Below are positions 1 to 8,036 of a stretch of 64,000 nucleotides of DNA, one piece after another. The notes beneath the pieces are model-generated. The model saw only the letters and a program-made list of their open reading frames with translations, was not told where the DNA came from and made no database searches. The position numbers were made by a program, and so were the translations under genes. Position 1 is the first letter of the stretch, and every line of letters begins with the position of its first letter. The DNA lies in contig CBDHHN010000004.1 of NCBI GenBank assembly GCA_965263455.1, positions 744,001 through 808,000 on the forward strand, given 5' to 3'. This DNA is from CADEDH01 sp965263455. Its GTDB lineage: Bacteria > Actinomycetota > Acidimicrobiia > Acidimicrobiales > SZUA-35.

Positions 1-671
1 TCAACAACTTCGGCCTCGACGGGTTCCGCAACCGGAGCCAATCCCAGACCGCGCTGCGGGCGCTGCACAGCGCAGCCGACAGCGTGTCGGCCGAGGGCCG
101 CACCGCCCTCGACGTCGTCGACCAGATCCAGTCGATCGACGGTGATCGGCCCGGCTACCCCAATACCGGCCTCGGTCGACGCCTGGCCGAGGTGTCGGCC
201 CTGATCAAGGCCAACATCGGGGTCCAGGCCGCCACCGTCGAACTCGGCGGGTGGGACCACCACAACAACCTGGGGGCGCCGGGCGACACCAACGGCTCGT
301 TCTACCGCCGGACCACCCAGCTGGCCGAGGCGCTGCGGGCCTTCGCCGACGACAACGACCAGCTGAACGAGATCACGGTGGTGGTGCTCACCGAGTTCGG
401 CCGCACCATCAACGAGAACGGCAACCGGGGCACCGACCACGGCCGGGGGGCCACCCACCTCTACATGGGGGCCGGTATCCAGGGCGGCGTGTTCGGCGAC
501 GACTACCCGGACGTCATCGCCGACAACCCCGACTACGGCGACCTGACGGTGGAGACCGACTACCGCAAGCCGCTGGCCGAGATCATCACCAACCGGGCCG
601 GCGTGGCCGACCTCGGAACCGTGTTCCCGACCTACAACGGCAACGGGTCCCTGGGTCTCACCAGGGCCTGA
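1..671 (+). CDS. DUF1501 family protein, C-terminal part
   Basis: The reading frame is open from base 3, so the gene is cut by the window edge and only its last 222 or so residues are seen. The sequence has the DUF1501 character: a GGWDHHNN stretch followed by VVVLTEFGRT and a NGNRGTDHGRG segment, which correspond to conserved Asp/His-rich elements of this sulfatase/alkaline-phosphatase-like family. DUF1501 proteins are usually exported through the Tat pathway; the signal peptide would lie outside the window. The substrate is unknown. A strong hairpin follows 49 nt after the stop. Confidence 0.85.
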   Translation, partial: NNFGLDGFRNRSQSQTALRALHSAADSVSAEGRTALDVVDQIQSIDGDRPGYPNTGLGRRLAEVSALIKANIGVQAATVELGGWDHHNNLGAPGDTNGSFYRRTTQLAEALRAFADDNDQLNEITVVVLTEFGRTINENGNRGTDHGRGATHLYMGAGIQGGVFGDDYPDVIADNPDYGDLTVETDYRKPLAEIITNRAGVADLGTVFPTYNGNGSLGLTRA

Positions 672-720
672 TCCATCGCCGGCAACCACCGGAGGTTCCC
701 GATCCGGGAACCGCTGCAGC

Positions 721-751
721 CGCCCCCTGTCACCGCTGGTGGCAGGGGGCG
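721..751 (+). terminator. Strong hairpin after the DUF1501 gene
   Basis: A 14-bp stem (721-734 with 738-751) closes a 3-nt loop, with a single T-G wobble. No T-tract follows, as is common for terminator-like hairpins in very G+C-rich actinobacteria. It separates the DUF1501 gene from the aminotransferase gene. Confidence 0.6.
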
Positions 752-778
752 CTTCGCGTTCGGGCCCGGTCCAGGGAG

Positions 779-784
779 TAGGGT
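779..784 (+). promoter_or_regulatory. Putative -10 box of the aminotransferase gene (leaderless)
   Basis: TAGGGT ends 7 nt before the ATG at 792, the spacing expected if transcription begins at or next to the start codon. I see no convincing -35 box. Confidence 0.4.
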
Positions 785-791
785 CGGACCC

Positions 792-2081
792 ATGAACCCG
801 GACCGGCTGGCCGCCTATCCGTTCGTCCCCGCCGCCACTCCCCCACCGGCCGTGGTCGGCGGGGAGGGGAGTCACCTCCACCTGGCCGACGGGCGCCGCA
901 TCCTCGACGGCGGGGGTGGAGCCATCGTGGCCAACATCGGCCACGGCCGACCCGAGATCGCCCGGGCCGCAGCCGATGCCCTGAGCGGCGGGGCCTACAC
1001 CGTGCCGCTGTGGGCGACCGAGTACCGGGTCGGCCTGGTCGAGCGGCTCCGGGCCGACTGGCTGGCGCCGTCGCAGGGCCGTTGTCTGTTCACCACCGGC
1101 GGCTCGGAGGCGGTCGAAGCCGCCATCCGGGTGGCCCGCCAGCACCACGCCGCCCAGGGCGACACCGATCGGTGGAAGATCATCGGCCGGGCCGTCAGCT
1201 ACCACGGCGCCACGCTGGGCACGCTGTCCGTGGCCAACCACGATCGCCGTCGCACCGGGCTGGAGCCGTTGCTGCTCGATCTGCCCAAGGCCAGCAACGA
1301 CGACATCGAGCAGGTGCGCAAGCTGATCGAACAGGAGGACCCGGCCACGGTGGCCGCCATCCTGGTCGAACCCGTCAGCGGGGCCTCGGGGGCCGGTCTC
1401 ACCCCGCCCGACGACTACCTGCCCGGCCTGCGGGCCCTGTGCGACGAGTACGGCATCCTGCTGGTGGCCGATGAGGTCATGACCGCCTTCGGCCGGACCG
1501 GGCGCCGCTTCGGCGTCGACCATTGGGACGTCGTCCCCGACCTGTTGGTGGGGGGCAAGGGCCTCGGAGGAGGGTACGTGCCGATCGGGGCTGTGTTCGC
1601 CACCGACCGCGTGGTCGAACCCCTCGCCGCCACGGGAGCCACCGTGATGTACCACACCTTCAGCGGGGCCGACGTGACGTGCGCCGTCGCCGATCAGGTC
1701 CTGGCCATCCTCACCGACGAGGACCTGGTGGCCCGGGCCGACCGCCAGGGCGCTGTCCTGCGGCGTCTGCTCCACGAGGCCTTCGACGACCACCCCCACG
1801 TCGCCGACATCCGGGGGCTCGGACTCCAGCAGGGCCTGCACCTCGTGGCCGACCGCGAGACCGGCGACGGGTTCGGCGGGGCGCTGACCCTTCCCGTGAT
1901 CGAGGAGGCCCTGGAACGGGGATGCTGGATCTACCCCGCCGGTTCGGGCCCGGTGGAGGACGCCCTGCTGTTCGGGCCGCCGTTCATCATCACCGACGAC
2001 GAGCTGGAGCGGCTGGTGGCGGTATGCGCCGAGGCCATCGACGCCGCCGTGGCCCGGGTCGGGAGCCGGGCCGGCTCGTGA
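792..2081 (+). CDS. Class III PLP-dependent aminotransferase
   Basis: This is a 429-residue fold-type I aminotransferase of the acetylornithine/omega-amino-acid (class III) group. Visible landmarks are the GGSEA phosphate-binding loop near 103-107, the cofactor Asp in VADEV at 227, and the Schiff-base Lys256 in the GGKGLGGGY segment. Such enzymes move an amino group from an amino acid, amine or omega-amino acid to a keto acid in the cytoplasm; the sequence alone does not fix the substrate. It overlaps the next gene by 4 nt (GTGA), so the two are translationally coupled. Confidence 0.9.
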   Translation: MNPDRLAAYPFVPAATPPPAVVGGEGSHLHLADGRRILDGGGGAIVANIGHGRPEIARAAADALSGGAYTVPLWATEYRVGLVERLRADWLAPSQGRCLFTTGGSEAVEAAIRVARQHHAAQGDTDRWKIIGRAVSYHGATLGTLSVANHDRRRTGLEPLLLDLPKASNDDIEQVRKLIEQEDPATVAAILVEPVSGASGAGLTPPDDYLPGLRALCDEYGILLVADEVMTAFGRTGRRFGVDHWDVVPDLLVGGKGLGGGYVPIGAVFATDRVVEPLAATGATVMYHTFSGADVTCAVADQVLAILTDEDLVARADRQGAVLRRLLHEAFDDHPHVADIRGLGLQQGLHLVADRETGDGFGGALTLPVIEEALERGCWIYPAGSGPVEDALLFGPPFIITDDELERLVAVCAEAIDAAVARVGSRAGS

Positions 2082-2914
2082 CCACCGAGCGCAACCTGGT
2101 CGAGCTGGGGCAGGGCGTCTTCGCCTGGGTCCATCCCGAACCCCGCTACGGCAACGCCAACGTCGGTCTCGTCATCGACGCCGACGGCTTGACCGTGATC
2201 GACACCACCGCCACCCCGGCCGAAGCGACCGCGGTCCGCAGCGCCATCGAGGCGCTCACGGCCGAGCTGGCCCTGCCGCTCAAGCGGGTCGTGTTGTCCT
2301 CGTCCCGGATCCCGTTCTGCGGCGGGGGTCAGCCGTTCTGGCAGGCGGCGTTCTACGGCACCGAGGTCACCAGCGACCAGCTCGACCTCGAACCCAATCC
2401 CGACGCCTTCCGCCGCCTGCTCCCCGACAGGGCTCACGCCTACCCCGACGACTTCGTGACCCGACCGGTGACCCACACCGTGAGCGAACCTGCCTGGCTC
2501 ACGGGCGCGGCCTATGGTCTGCCCCTGGCCGGCGAGGCGGGGGCCAACCTGGCCGTGCTGGTCGAGGGGGCCGACACCGTGTTCGCCGGGGCTCTGGCCT
2601 CGTTCGGGGTCACGCCCCTGGCTTTCGACGGCGATCCGGCGGCCTGGGTCGAGACCCTGACGCAGCTGATGCAGGTGGCCGACACCGTGGTACCCGGCCA
2701 CGGACCGGTCGGGGGCCGGGCCGACGTGGAGGACCTGATCGGCTATCTGGCGGCCTGCGTGGAGGCCGGGGGCGACCCGGACCGGATCCCGGCCGGCCCC
2801 TGGGACGGGTGGACCGATCGCCGGTTCGATCGGGTCAACGTCGAACGGGCGGCCCGACTGGCGACCGGCGATGGGACCGTGCCCACCGCCATGTTCGAGC
2901 TCCTGGGGCTGTAG
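2078..2914 (+). CDS. Metallo-beta-lactamase-fold protein with degenerate metal motif
   Basis: The 278-residue product has the layout of an MBL-fold hydrolase: the N-terminal sandwich (NVGLVIDADGLTVIDT) and a C-terminal VVPGHGP segment that keeps one metal-type His. The central HxHxDH motif is absent: where THxHxDHxGG is expected after the VVLS strand, the protein reads SSRIPFCGGG. That removes most metal ligands, so hydrolase activity is doubtful and a binding or structural role is possible. The GTG start lies in the GTGA overlap with the aminotransferase stop, implying co-expression. Confidence 0.75.
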   Translation: MTTERNLVELGQGVFAWVHPEPRYGNANVGLVIDADGLTVIDTTATPAEATAVRSAIEALTAELALPLKRVVLSSSRIPFCGGGQPFWQAAFYGTEVTSDQLDLEPNPDAFRRLLPDRAHAYPDDFVTRPVTHTVSEPAWLTGAAYGLPLAGEAGANLAVLVEGADTVFAGALASFGVTPLAFDGDPAAWVETLTQLMQVADTVVPGHGPVGGRADVEDLIGYLAACVEAGGDPDRIPAGPWDGWTDRRFDRVNVERAARLATGDGTVPTAMFELLGL

Positions 2915-2919
2915 GCCCG

Positions 2920-2936
2920 GAGGGGGCCGCCCCCTC
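2920..2936. terminator. Shared hairpin between convergent genes
   Basis: A perfect 7-bp stem (GAGGGGG/CCCCCTC, 3-nt loop) starts 6 nt after the stop of the MBL-fold gene and runs into the carD stop codon on the other strand. It could end transcription in both directions. Confidence 0.45.
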
Positions 2937-3414
2937 AGACCAGCTGTTCCTCGACCTGGTCCATGGCCGCTTCCTCGGTGACGTCGAGGGCGAACGACAG
3001 CTCCGACACCAGGACCTTGCGGGCCTTGGTGTACATGTTCTTCTCGCCCGCCGACAGGCCCTTGGCCTTCTCCCGCAGGGCCAGGTTCCGGACGACCTCG
3101 GCCACCTGGTAGACGTCGCCCGACTTGAGCTTCTCCTGGTGGTTCTTGAACCGCCGGCTCCAGTTGGCCGGCTCCCGGACGTCCTTCTTCGACAGCAGGA
3201 CGAAGAGGTCCTCGACGTCCTCCATGCTGATCGGAGGCCGCATACCCACCTCGTCGACCTTGTCGATGGGGACCCGGACGGTGAGATCGTCATGCGCCGT
3301 CTTGAGGACGAAGTACTCCTTCTCCTCACCGTTGAGCTCCACCATCTCGGTACTCTCGATGATGGCAGCCCCATGGTGGGGATAGACGACTCGATCTCCG
3401 GCCTTGTAGGTCAT
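2935..3414 (-). CDS. carD: CarD family transcriptional regulator
   Basis: This 159-residue protein begins with the typical CarD RNA-polymerase-interaction domain (AGDRVVYPHHGAAII, then the VRVPIDKVDEVGMR strand) and ends in a helical DNA-binding domain. CarD proteins bind the RNA polymerase beta subunit and stabilise open promoter complexes, helping housekeeping and rRNA promoters. The ATG has a GGAGG ribosome site close upstream, and a small CGGGC-GAA-GCCCG hairpin (3424-3436) adjoins it in the leader. It stands as a single gene. Length and motif order match actinobacterial CarD, so the call is firm. Confidence 0.95.
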   Translation of the reverse strand: MTYKAGDRVVYPHHGAAIIESTEMVELNGEEKEYFVLKTAHDDLTVRVPIDKVDEVGMRPPISMEDVEDLFVLLSKKDVREPANWSRRFKNHQEKLKSGDVYQVAEVVRNLALREKAKGLSAGEKNMYTKARKVLVSELSFALDVTEEAAMDQVEEQLV

Positions 3415-3503
3415 GGGTCTCCTCCGGGCGAAGCCCGGTCATACGGGCTGGGACGGCTCCCCGTGAGCCGCCGGATGCCCGACCACCAATGATGGCTCAT
3501 CCA

Positions 3504-3686
3504 TCAGAAAAACGCACTTGCGGACACGACCACCGTGCTCAACACCATCGCCACCACCGAGAGGATGGCGATCCAGTAGGCGACGGGGTTGCGCTCGCGC
3601 AGGCTGGGGTAGCTCCGGGTGGCCTCCTGGCCCGCTTCGCCGGTACCGGGACGAGTTACCCGGCTGCTCCCCGTTCGACGTGTCAT
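3504..3686 (-). CDS. Small single-span membrane protein
   Basis: A 60-residue protein with a basic, Ser/Thr-rich N-terminus and one hydrophobic span near its end (AYWIAILSVVAMVLSTVVV), so probably anchored in the membrane with the N-terminus inside. I do not recognise a family. The frame stays open further upstream, but the ATG at 3686 is preferred because a TATCCT box lies 8 nt before it. It sits between carD and the RDD gene on the same strand without overlap. Confidence 0.5.
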   Translation of the reverse strand: MTRRTGSSRVTRPGTGEAGQEATRSYPSLRERNPVAYWIAILSVVAMVLSTVVVSASAFF

Positions 3687-3694
3687 GGGTGTCC

Positions 3695-3700
3695 AGGATA
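3695..3700 (-). promoter_or_regulatory. Putative -10 box of the small membrane protein gene
   Basis: TATCCT (read on the minus strand) ends 8 nt before the ATG at 3686, compatible with an almost leaderless mRNA. It decides the choice of start. Confidence 0.4.
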
Positions 3701-3792
3701 CCGGATCCGGGCCATCGACCGGAGCCGGGAACACCCGTTGCGGCCCGGCCGACCCGGGCCACAACGGGGACGTCTTGTCGATCTCGGTTGGA

Positions 3793-4371
3793 TCAGGCGG
3801 GGACGACGCTCTGGCTGAGGATCTTGTCGGTCAGACGCTTCTTGTCGTTGTCCCACAGGGGCCACAGCATGTCGATGAGCACGGGCACGACACAGGCCAC
3901 GTAGAAGACGGTGATGATCAACGACCGGACGAGGGCCATCACGATGCCGACCGGTTGGCCGGTGTCGTCGGCCACCAGCTTGAGGTTCTGGGTCGACTTG
4001 CCGATCGTCTGACCGGTGGAGCCCTGCTGGAACACCCAGTTGTAGAAGGCGAAGCCGATCTGGGCCAGGTACACGAGCAGGCTCAGCAGGCCGATGAAGC
4101 CGTCTCCGAAGCTCAGGAACCACGCGACGAGGCCGATGCCGAAGAAGATGGCGAAGTCGACCAGCCAGGCCACGGCCCGGGTGCCGTACTCGGCCGGCGC
4201 CGCGACCCCACCCGCCACCGGGTTGTAGCCACCGCCGGCCTCGGGCGAGCCGCCCTGGGCCGCCTGAGGACCGCCGACCCACTGGCTGCCGTCCCAGTAG
4301 CGCTGCGTACCGGGCGGATCGCCTTGGGCGTAGTACCAGCCGGGGGGCTGCGTGGCAGAACTGTCAGTCAC
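3793..4371 (-). CDS. DUF2510/RDD family membrane protein
   Basis: The 192-residue protein starts with a short DUF2510 module (PPGWYYAQGDPPG, then RYWDGSQW) common at actinobacterial membrane-protein N-termini. A Gly/Ala-rich linker leads to an RDD domain from about residue 64 (GTRAVAWLVDFAIF), with the family Arg and Asp and roughly three hydrophobic spans. RDD proteins are integral membrane proteins of mostly unknown function; some act in ion exchange. The start is a GTG preceded by GAGGGAGA, and a sigma-A-like promoter lies just upstream. Confidence 0.85.
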   Translation of the reverse strand: MTDSSATQPPGWYYAQGDPPGTQRYWDGSQWVGGPQAAQGGSPEAGGGYNPVAGGVAAPAEYGTRAVAWLVDFAIFFGIGLVAWFLSFGDGFIGLLSLLVYLAQIGFAFYNWVFQQGSTGQTIGKSTQNLKLVADDTGQPVGIVMALVRSLIITVFYVACVVPVLIDMLWPLWDNDKKRLTDKILSQSVVPA

Positions 4372-4693
4372 CGTGTATCTCCCTCGTTGAACATTCGGCA
4401 GGATCCTAACGAACCAGCGGGTCTACGTCACCGGTCGGGAGACGCCGGTGGTGGTCGCCCCGCCACCGGTGCTGCCCTGCTGGTTCTCTGATCTGCCGGG
4501 AGACACCCTACGACAATTCTCGCCACGGAGCCACGAACCCGGTTCAGGACCGGACGGGCCCGACCGATGATCGCGGAGGGTTCACCGAACCGAATTCCGG
4601 GCCGGGCGCCTTGGCTCATCGGCCGCCCGGTCGGGCCCGCCTAGCCTGGTCCCCACCCAGCCACGATCGGGCCCGCAACCCGAGAGGAGCGCC
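4372..4693. other. 322-bp divergent intergenic region (RDD gene / galE)
   Basis: No credible gene is seen. The region carries the minus-strand promoter of the RDD gene at 4403-4431 and, near 4641, a TAGCCT that could serve galE with a leader of about 45 nt. Confidence 0.4.
4403..4431 (-). promoter_or_regulatory. Sigma-A-like promoter of the RDD gene
   Basis: On the minus strand GTGACG (4431-4426) and TAGGAT (4408-4403) are separated by exactly 17 nt; each matches the consensus at four of six positions. The predicted start gives a leader of about 25 nt containing the GAGGGAGA ribosome site. Confidence 0.45.
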
Positions 4694-5707
4694 ATGTCCC
4701 GAACCATCCTGGTCACCGGAGGTGCCGGCTACATCGGATCCCACACCGCGGTCCTGTTGGCCGAGCGGGGCTTCGACGTGGTCATCGTCGACAACCTCGA
4801 CAACAGCTCGGCCAAGGCGGTGGAGGCGGTCCGGACCCTGGCCGGTCGGCCCGTGGCGTTCGAGGAGGTCGATCTGACCGACGTCGACGGTCTCGCCGAC
4901 GTGTTCGACCGGCATCCGGTCGAGGCCGTGGTCCACTTCGCCGGGTTGAAGGCGGTGGGTGAGTCGGTCGAACAGCCGCTCCGGTACTACCGGGTCAACC
5001 TGACCTCGACCATGAACCTGCTGGAGCAGATGGCGGCCCACGGCGTCCGGGAGCTGGTGTTCTCGTCGTCGGCCACCGTCTACGGCGACCCGGTGGCGCT
5101 CCCGATCCCCGAGTCGGCGGGGACGGCACCGACCAACCCCTACGGCCGGACCAAGCTGATGATCGAGGACATCTGCCGGGACGTGGCCGCCGCCGGGGAC
5201 GACTGGCGCATCTCCCTACTCCGCTACTTCAACCCCGTCGGGGCCCACGCCAGCGGCGAGCTGGGCGAGGACCCCATGGGCCACCCCAACAACCTCGTCC
5301 CGTTCGTCATGCAGGTGGCGGTGGGCCGCCGGCCCCGGCTCCAGGTCTTCGGCGACGACTGGGACACTCCGGACGGCACCGGCGTGCGGGACTACATCCA
5401 CGTGGTCGATCTGGCCGAGGGCCATCTGGCCGCCCTCGACCACCTGCCCGACGGCTGCGACGTCTACAACCTGGGCACCGGCAACGGCTCCTCGGTGTTC
5501 GACGTCATCAAGACGACCGAGAACGTGACCGGTCAGGCGATCCCCTACGACATCGTCGAACGCCGGGCCGGCGATATCGCCACCTCGCTGGCCGACCCGT
5601 CCAAGGCCAACCTCGACCTCGACTGGCGGGCCGACCGCAACCTCGAGGTCATGCTGGCCGACGCCTGGAACTGGCAGTCGCGCCACCCCAACGGCTTCGG
5701 CCGCTGA
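4694..5707 (+). CDS. galE: UDP-glucose 4-epimerase
   Basis: GalE interconverts UDP-glucose and UDP-galactose with bound NAD, feeding galactose use and cell-surface glycan synthesis in the cytoplasm. The 337-residue length is typical. It shows the extended-SDR NAD motif GGAGYIGSH at 9-17, the Ser-rich SSSATVYG strand at 124-131, and the catalytic pair Tyr150/Lys154 in NPYGRTK. The conserved HFAGLKAVGES segment is also present. The ATG has a good AGAGGAG ribosome site. No other galactose gene is adjacent, so it may act in envelope sugar supply. Confidence 0.95.
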   Translation: MSRTILVTGGAGYIGSHTAVLLAERGFDVVIVDNLDNSSAKAVEAVRTLAGRPVAFEEVDLTDVDGLADVFDRHPVEAVVHFAGLKAVGESVEQPLRYYRVNLTSTMNLLEQMAAHGVRELVFSSSATVYGDPVALPIPESAGTAPTNPYGRTKLMIEDICRDVAAAGDDWRISLLRYFNPVGAHASGELGEDPMGHPNNLVPFVMQVAVGRRPRLQVFGDDWDTPDGTGVRDYIHVVDLAEGHLAALDHLPDGCDVYNLGTGNGSSVFDVIKTTENVTGQAIPYDIVERRAGDIATSLADPSKANLDLDWRADRNLEVMLADAWNWQSRHPNGFGR

Positions 5708-5790
5708 ACCCGACCGGCCCCGCTCCCTCGCCGGCCGGGGCCGGCCACCGCTGAACCCGACCGACCCCGCTCCCTCGCCGGCCCGGCCCG
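5701..5790. repeat. 47-bp imperfect tandem duplication covering the galE stop
   Basis: The segment starting at 5701, which includes the last galE sense codon and the stop, is repeated starting at 5748 with near identity over about 35-40 nt (period 47). The second copy reaches the end of the convergent ribokinase gene. Confidence 0.6.
5714..5744. terminator. GC-rich hairpin between galE and the ribokinase gene
   Basis: CCGGCCCCG at 5714-5722 pairs perfectly with CGGGGCCGG at 5736-5744 around a 13-nt loop, 6 nt after the galE stop. It could terminate galE; no T-run follows. Confidence 0.4.
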
Positions 5791-6735
5791 CTACCGGTCG
5801 GGCCCCGGCTGCTCGGGGTCGGTCCAGTGGCCCACCACGGCCCGTCGGGGCAACGAGTCCTGGGCCCCGCGGGCCAACACCGTCCGACCCGCCACCCGGA
5901 TGGCCCAGCCCATGGCCTGGACCACCGACGCGCCCTCGGCCAGGGCCACGGCCAGGGCGGCGCAGAACGAGTCGCCGGCGGCCGTGGTGTCGACGGCGGT
6001 GACGGGCAGCGCCGGCAGGGTGACCACATCGGCCCCGGCCTCGGGCTGGGCGTTGAACACGGCCAACGCCCCCTGGGCCCCCAGGGTGACGATCACCACC
6101 GGAGCGTCCACGGCGCGGGCCTGATCGACCACCTCACCCGGGTTCCGGGGCTCCGCGTCGCCGACGAGGGCCGCCAGTTCACCCCGGTTGGGCACGACGA
6201 GGTCGAAGCCCTGGACCGAAGCCCCGGGCCGGGCCGGGGCCGGGTTCAGGATGCGACGGCCCGTCGCCCCCCGGCCGACGGCGGCAACCGCCTCGGCCGG
6301 GACCTCGTGCTGGACCAGGAGCACGTCGGCTCCCGTCATGGCGGCGGCCGCCGCCTCGACGTCGGCTGCCGCCACCCGGGCGTTGGCTCCGGGGGCGACC
6401 ACGATGACGTTCTCGCCCCCTCGGTCGACCGTGATCACGGCCGTGCCCGTCGCGGCCTCGCCATCGGTGACCAGGTGGCTGACGTCGACCCCGTCATCGG
6501 CCAACCGGTCCCGCAGCAGCCGCCCGCCGTCGTCGTCGCCGACCCGGCCCACGAACGAGGTTCGGGCCCCGAGGCGGGCCGCCGCCACCGCCTGATTGGC
6601 CCCCTTGCCTCCGGGCCCCCGGAGGAGATCACCGCCGAGCACGGTCTCGCCCGGCGCCGGGAGCCGCTCGACCGGGATCGACAGGTCGACGTTGGCCGAA
6701 CCGACCACGGTGACCGTGGGCGGGCCCTCAGCCAC
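5791..6735 (-). CDS. rbsK: Ribokinase-type PfkB family sugar kinase
   Basis: The 314-residue protein has the PfkB first signature PGGKGANQAV at 41-50 and the second, DTTAAGDSF, with catalytic Asp255. The VGSANVDL N-terminus and the GGKGANQA form are typical of ribokinases, which phosphorylate ribose to ribose 5-phosphate. Its ATG lies inside the end of the nucleoside hydrolase gene upstream (8-nt overlap). The pair therefore makes sense as a salvage route: the hydrolase frees ribose from nucleosides and this kinase returns it to central metabolism. Substrate is inferred from motif and context. Confidence 0.85.
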   Translation of the reverse strand: MAEGPPTVTVVGSANVDLSIPVERLPAPGETVLGGDLLRGPGGKGANQAVAAARLGARTSFVGRVGDDDGGRLLRDRLADDGVDVSHLVTDGEAATGTAVITVDRGGENVIVVAPGANARVAAADVEAAAAAMTGADVLLVQHEVPAEAVAAVGRGATGRRILNPAPARPGASVQGFDLVVPNRGELAALVGDAEPRNPGEVVDQARAVDAPVVIVTLGAQGALAVFNAQPEAGADVVTLPALPVTAVDTTAAGDSFCAALAVALAEGASVVQAMGWAIRVAGRTVLARGAQDSLPRRAVVGHWTDPEQPGPDR

Positions 6736-7678
6736 GAGCGGCCACGGCCTCGACCAGCAGGTCGCGGGCCCGGGGCCCGTCGAGCGTGTGGCCGTGCCAG
6801 AGTGCGCCGGGCCGGGCCGGATCCCCCTCGGCCGGCCGACGCAGGTCGAGCAGCGTCATGCCCCGGGTGTGGGTCCCGGCCAGTTCGACCGCGGCCGAGC
6901 GCAGGGTGCGCTCGATCAGGCCGGGGTGGGTCAGGGCCAGGACGGCACAGGGGTCATGGAGACCGCCTCGCCGTTCGCCCCGGACCGCCGCCACCTTGTC
7001 GAGGTAGTCGACCACCAGGTCGGCCAGGAACCGGGCTCCGTTGGTGTCGACGGCCCGGAGCACGGCGGCCAGCTCGTCGTCGACCACGAACTGGTGGGTC
7101 AGGTCGAGGCCCGCCATGTGGACGATGGTCGGCGCCGCCAACACGGCGGCCGCCGCCTCGGGGTCGACCATGATGTTGAACTCGGCCGCCGCCGTCCGGT
7201 TGCCGGGCCCGGCCGATCCACCCATGAAGCTGATCCCGGCCACCCGATCGACCAGATCGGGCGCGGCCCGGAGGGCCAGGGCGATGTTGGTCAGGGGCCC
7301 GGTGGGCACCAGCCACAGTCCCTCCTCGGCCCGCACCGTCTCGATGATCCACCCCACGGCGTCGTGCGAAGCGGGGCTCCGCTCCAACGGGGGCAACTCC
7401 GGTCCGGCGAACCCGTCCTCGCCGTGGATCTCGGGGGCGTGGGACGGCTCGGCCACCAGGGGCCGGGCGGCGCCGACGTGGACCTCGGCCTCGATGCCGT
7501 ACAACTGGGTGGTGAGCAGGGCGTTGGTCGTGACCGCCGCCAGCGGGGCGTTGCCCCCGACGGTGGTGATACCGACCAGGTCGCCGAAGTGGGCCGCCAG
7601 CACCAGGGCGGCGGCGTCGTCGAGCCCGGGATCGCAGTCGACGATCAGGCGGGGCCGTTCCGCCGGGGCCGCCGCCAC
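6728..7678 (-). CDS. Inosine-uridine preferring nucleoside hydrolase family protein
   Basis: The family cleaves the N-glycosidic bond of nucleosides to base and ribose. The 316-residue product carries the calcium-binding DxDxxxDD signature at 14-21 (DCDPGLDD), the GITTVGGNA strand, and VPTGPLTNIALAL in the middle, all standard for this fold. It lies 1 nt downstream of the DUF3039 gene and overlaps the ribokinase gene, so the three probably form one transcript. Pyrimidine versus purine preference cannot be read from the sequence. Confidence 0.9.
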   Translation of the reverse strand: MAAAPAERPRLIVDCDPGLDDAAALVLAAHFGDLVGITTVGGNAPLAAVTTNALLTTQLYGIEAEVHVGAARPLVAEPSHAPEIHGEDGFAGPELPPLERSPASHDAVGWIIETVRAEEGLWLVPTGPLTNIALALRAAPDLVDRVAGISFMGGSAGPGNRTAAAEFNIMVDPEAAAAVLAAPTIVHMAGLDLTHQFVVDDELAAVLRAVDTNGARFLADLVVDYLDKVAAVRGERRGGLHDPCAVLALTHPGLIERTLRSAAVELAGTHTRGMTLLDLRRPAEGDPARPGALWHGHTLDGPRARDLLVEAVAARG

Positions 7679-7679
7679 C

Positions 7680-7922
7680 TCAGCCGCCCTTCAGCGACTC
7701 GTAGATCTCCTTGCACTCCGGGCACACCGGATACCGCTCGGGGTTGCGGTTGGGGACCCACTTCTTGCCGCACAGGGCGATCACGGGCGTGCCCTCGACG
7801 GCACTGGCCACGATCTTGTCCTTGCGCACGTAGTGGGAGAAGCGATCGTGATCGCCCCCGTCGTCGAGGAGGCGATCCGTGTCCGGGGCCGAGGTGACGG
7901 GAGCGGTGTCCACGGTTGTCAT
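7680..7922 (-). CDS. DUF3039 family protein
   Basis: An 80-residue protein of a small family I know only from actinobacteria. The conserved core is HYVRKDKIVASA, then VIALCGKKWVP and YPVCPECKEIYE; the Cys residues (one in ALCG and a CPEC pair) suggest a small zinc-binding fold. The function is unknown. It is the first gene of the run leading into the nucleoside hydrolase and ribokinase genes and is divergent from the peroxiredoxin gene 114 nt away. Confidence 0.85.
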   Translation of the reverse strand: MTTVDTAPVTSAPDTDRLLDDGGDHDRFSHYVRKDKIVASAVEGTPVIALCGKKWVPNRNPERYPVCPECKEIYESLKGG

Positions 7923-7993
7923 CCCCCCATGTAAGCCGCTGACGGACCCCGGCCCAACCCGGCGGCCGGGCCGCCGGCGTCGGGGCCATCGAC

Positions 7994-7999
7994 TACCGT
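7994..7999 (+). promoter_or_regulatory. Putative -10 box of the peroxiredoxin gene
   Basis: TACCGT lies 38 nt before the ATG at 8037, giving a leader of about 30 nt that holds the GAGGAG ribosome site at 8022-8027. No clear -35 box is seen. Confidence 0.35.
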
Positions 8000-8036
8000 C
8001 GGGCCGTCACGTCTTCCGATCGAGGAGAAATCAAGG

